DNA of 14,644 bases from a bacterium. GTDB taxonomy: Bacteria; UBP15; UBA6099. Under the pieces are notes generated by a model, which had not been told where the DNA came from, did not search any database, and saw only the letters and a list, made by a program, of their open reading frames with translations. The DNA lies in contig JAKQBV010000196.1 in NCBI GenBank assembly GCA_029573925.1, positions 1 through 14,644 on the forward strand, read 5' to 3'. Made by a program: the position numbers and the translations under genes. Positions 13,002 to 14,644 of this stretch are shown here, in pieces; position 1 is the first letter of the stretch; every line of letters starts with the position of its first letter.

Positions 13002-13799
13002 TTAACGGTCAGAGTCAGAGTCCGCGTCTTCAAAAGCCAAGCCAGCCTCTGCGGCGGAAAGAATTCGATATCTTGCCAACGGCAAATCCCCTAGTTTAAG
13101 AGCCCCTATCGCGATTCTTTTCAGCGCTATGACATTGTGTCCCATAGCGCGCAGCATTCTGCGAACCTGCCTCTTTTTGCCTTCTCTTATCGAGATTTCA
13201 ACCAAAGACGTGTCGATCTCTATTTTTCTTTCGTCGCGACCGGAATACCTTTTTCCGCGCGGGGAAACGCGCGTCTTCCCGACTGATATGAGTCGCGCTC
13301 TCGCAGGAGACGTCATTCCGTCATCAAGACACACGCCTTTTCTCAGTTCGTCCAAGACCCACTCTTCAGGCGTTCCATAAATCAACGCCTCGTAAGTTTT
13401 AAACACTTTTTGCGAAGGATGAGTGACTCTCTGAGAAAACGCGCCGTCGTTGGTCAGAAGAAGAAGCCCCTCTGTGTCGAAGTCCAGTCTGCCGATCGGG
13501 AATATCCGAACGGGGAAATCTCTGAAGTAATCCATTACGGTCTCTCTGCCGTTGCGGTCTATTTCCATCGTTGTCAGAGAGCCTGCGGGCTTGTTGAACA
13601 TCACTATGTATGCGGCGTCAGGCAAACGAATGAGTTCTCCGTCGACTTCTATTCGGTCTATCGACGGATCGACTTTGGCTCCGAGTTGGTCGCAGATGGA
13701 GCCGTTGACGACCACCCTGCCCTCCACAATGAGTTGTTCGCATTTTCGCCGCGCGCCGAGACCGGCCCGCGCAAGCGTTTTTTGCAATCTTTCTTCCAA
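13002..13799 (-). CDS. rluB: rRNA pseudouridine synthase, RsuA/RluB family
   Basis: The enzyme converts a uridine in rRNA to pseudouridine, in RluB members in helix 89 of 23S rRNA. It starts with an S4 RNA-binding domain (RLQKTLARAGLGARRKCEQLI and GRVVVNG), followed by the catalytic domain with FNKPAGSLTT, the active-site block PIGRLDFDTEGLLLLTNDG with the catalytic Asp of GRLD, HPSQKVFKTYEALIYG, and the C-terminal motif EGKKRQVRRMLRAMGHNV. RluB, RluE, RluF and RsuA are hard to separate by sequence alone; length and the S4 domain favour RluB or RsuA. The frame is open to a TTG at 13814. I chose the TTG at 13799, giving 265 residues, because a GAGGA lies 8 nt before it and family members begin close to RLQK. 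The M14 peptidase gene ends 23 nt upstream. Confidence 0.9.
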   Translation of the reverse strand: MEERLQKTLARAGLGARRKCEQLIVEGRVVVNGSICDQLGAKVDPSIDRIEVDGELIRLPDAAYIVMFNKPAGSLTTMEIDRNGRETVMDYFRDFPVRIFPIGRLDFDTEGLLLLTNDGAFSQRVTHPSQKVFKTYEALIYGTPEEWVLDELRKGVCLDDGMTSPARARLISVGKTRVSPRGKRYSGRDERKIEIDTSLVEISIREGKKRQVRRMLRAMGHNVIALKRIAIGALKLGDLPLARYRILSAAEAGLAFEDADSDSDR

Positions 13800-13822
13800 T
13801 TTGCTTTTCCTCAAATTCGAAT

Positions 13823-14644
13823 TTACTTAAGTTTGACTTTTCTTGCGTTTTCCGGAACCGGCGCTCCGCCGGTGATTTTATGCGCTCTTTCTATCGCGGC
13901 AAGCGCGGCGTCCGCATCGTTTTTAACCCAATACTCGATATCGTAAGGATTCATCGACCAGAAAGGATGCTTTAGGTCGAGCGTCTGTTGTTGCTCTTTA
14001 GCCGCAGTTTCCGGGAAAACCTCCCAGCAAACGGCCATGACGCCGTATTCATAGAACAGCGTGTCCTCCATCTCTCCGCTGAAAGAATCAACCCTCCATG
14101 CCGCGACAGTGGGATACTTCAGATGAGGTTGTCTGTCCCTCGCCGCCTCAAGCATGTCTTTGAACCTCGCCTCGCACGCGTTGCCATTGCATTTCGGAGG
14201 AAAGAACACCGCCCAGTTGCTATGAAAATCAATTGCCGCGAAAAACGAACGCGACGCGACGAAATCCCGCACGGCCCGCGTTTCAGATTCTGAATAAGGA
14301 TAAGGCCCCATATATCTGATATGGGCGGGATCGTTGCTGCCCGCCAGATCCATGTCGACTGTCCTTTCGGCAGGCAACGGGAAATTTCTGTTAAGGTCCA
14401 CTCCGTTCGCGTTTTTTCTCATGTGCGCCCATTCGGCGTCATCGTTATCAAGTTCCTCCCAAGTTCTAACGTAGCCGTCAGGGTTAATGCATGGAAGGAG
14501 CCAGAAATCGACATCGTCGAGAAGGGATGATATCCACGGGTCGGAGTCTTTATCGCGTAAAAGCCGTTTGGCCATGCTCATGGCGACGCGGTTTCCTATC
14601 CATTCATTTCCATGAATATTGGCCGCCACCAACGCCTCGGACTT
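13823..14644 (-). CDS. Zinc carboxypeptidase, peptidase M14 family (5' end cut by window)
   Basis: M14 enzymes remove C-terminal residues from peptides, or act on peptidoglycan peptides, with a zinc ion held by H-x-x-E and a later His. Visible here are NIHGNEW (zinc ligands His and Glu), CINPDGYVRTW, the substrate-binding GVDLNRNFP (Asn-Arg pair), AIDFHSNW (third zinc ligand His) and VCWEVFPE, with the Glu that acts as general base. All catalytic elements are thus present. About 273 residues are visible. The frame stays open to the window edge (KSEA precede the TTG at 14632, in frame), so the true start and any signal peptide lie outside. Without the N-terminus it is not possible to say whether it is exported. 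The stop codon lies 23 nt before the chosen rluB start, so the two genes are likely co-transcribed. Confidence 0.92.
   Translation of the reverse strand, partial: KSEALVAANIHGNEWIGNRVAMSMAKRLLRDKDSDPWISSLLDDVDFWLLPCINPDGYVRTWEELDNDDAEWAHMRKNANGVDLNRNFPLPAERTVDMDLAGSNDPAHIRYMGPYPYSESETRAVRDFVASRSFFAAIDFHSNWAVFFPPKCNGNACEARFKDMLEAARDRQPHLKYPTVAAWRVDSFSGEMEDTLFYEYGVMAVCWEVFPETAAKEQQQTLDLKHPFWSMNPYDIEYWVKNDADAALAAIERAHKITGGAPVPENARKVKLK

Noticed and set aside
1..14644. CRISPR arrays or tandem repeat arrays
   Set aside because: No regularly spaced repeats were seen on either strand.

Overview
This is a bacterial chromosome segment of medium GC content with ordinary housekeeping and cell-envelope genes. 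The lineage cannot be fixed from the window. The bacterial marks are nadD, rsfS, a LytR-CpsA-Psr (LCP) envelope protein, an RsuA/RluB-type pseudouridine synthase, Shine-Dalgarno sites in front of some genes and several probable TTG starts. A Ski2/Mtr4-like RNA helicase and a TuaH-like glycosyltransferase point away from a standard enterobacterial layout and suggest a less-studied phylum, but that is inference.

Left block (about 195-6251, minus strand). Read 5' to 3', it runs: an excisionase-type HTH plus coiled-coil protein, a MerR-like HTH plus coiled-coil protein, nadD, an LCP protein with a LytR_C tail, rsfS, a fold-type I aminotransferase, and a degenerate CheX-like protein. Gaps are short (9-84 nt), so it is probably one transcription unit. 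A good promoter (6334-6362, minus) lies upstream of the first gene. Left of this block, bases 1-126 hold the end of an unidentified reading frame and an 8-bp inverted repeat in AT-rich DNA.

Middle block (about 6450-10116, plus strand). It holds a TuaH-like glycosyltransferase with eight consecutive prolines, a DUF362 protein with two 4Fe-4S clusters, a crotonase-family enzyme, and tRNA-Ser(UGA) with a clear rho-independent terminator.

Intergenic island (10117-10636). This is the most unusual part. A 159-bp imperfect palindrome (10182-10340) ends in GTT/AAC boxes like those of integron attC recombination sites. Just upstream of it, in the minus-strand orientation, is a 56-codon tryptophan-rich ORF (10395-10565). 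Its ribosome binding site and start codon lie in the stem of a second hairpin. The arrangement of small ORF followed by an attC-like site in the same orientation looks like a solitary gene cassette, or its remnant, without an integrase in view. A palindromic miniature element is the main alternative.

Right block (10637-14644, minus strand). It contains an M14 zinc carboxypeptidase cut by the window edge, then the rRNA pseudouridine synthase, then the Ski2-like helicase. The first two are closely spaced. The helicase has its own AT-rich promoter region and no visible Shine-Dalgarno site. No CRISPR array, intact transposase, rRNA or phage module was seen.
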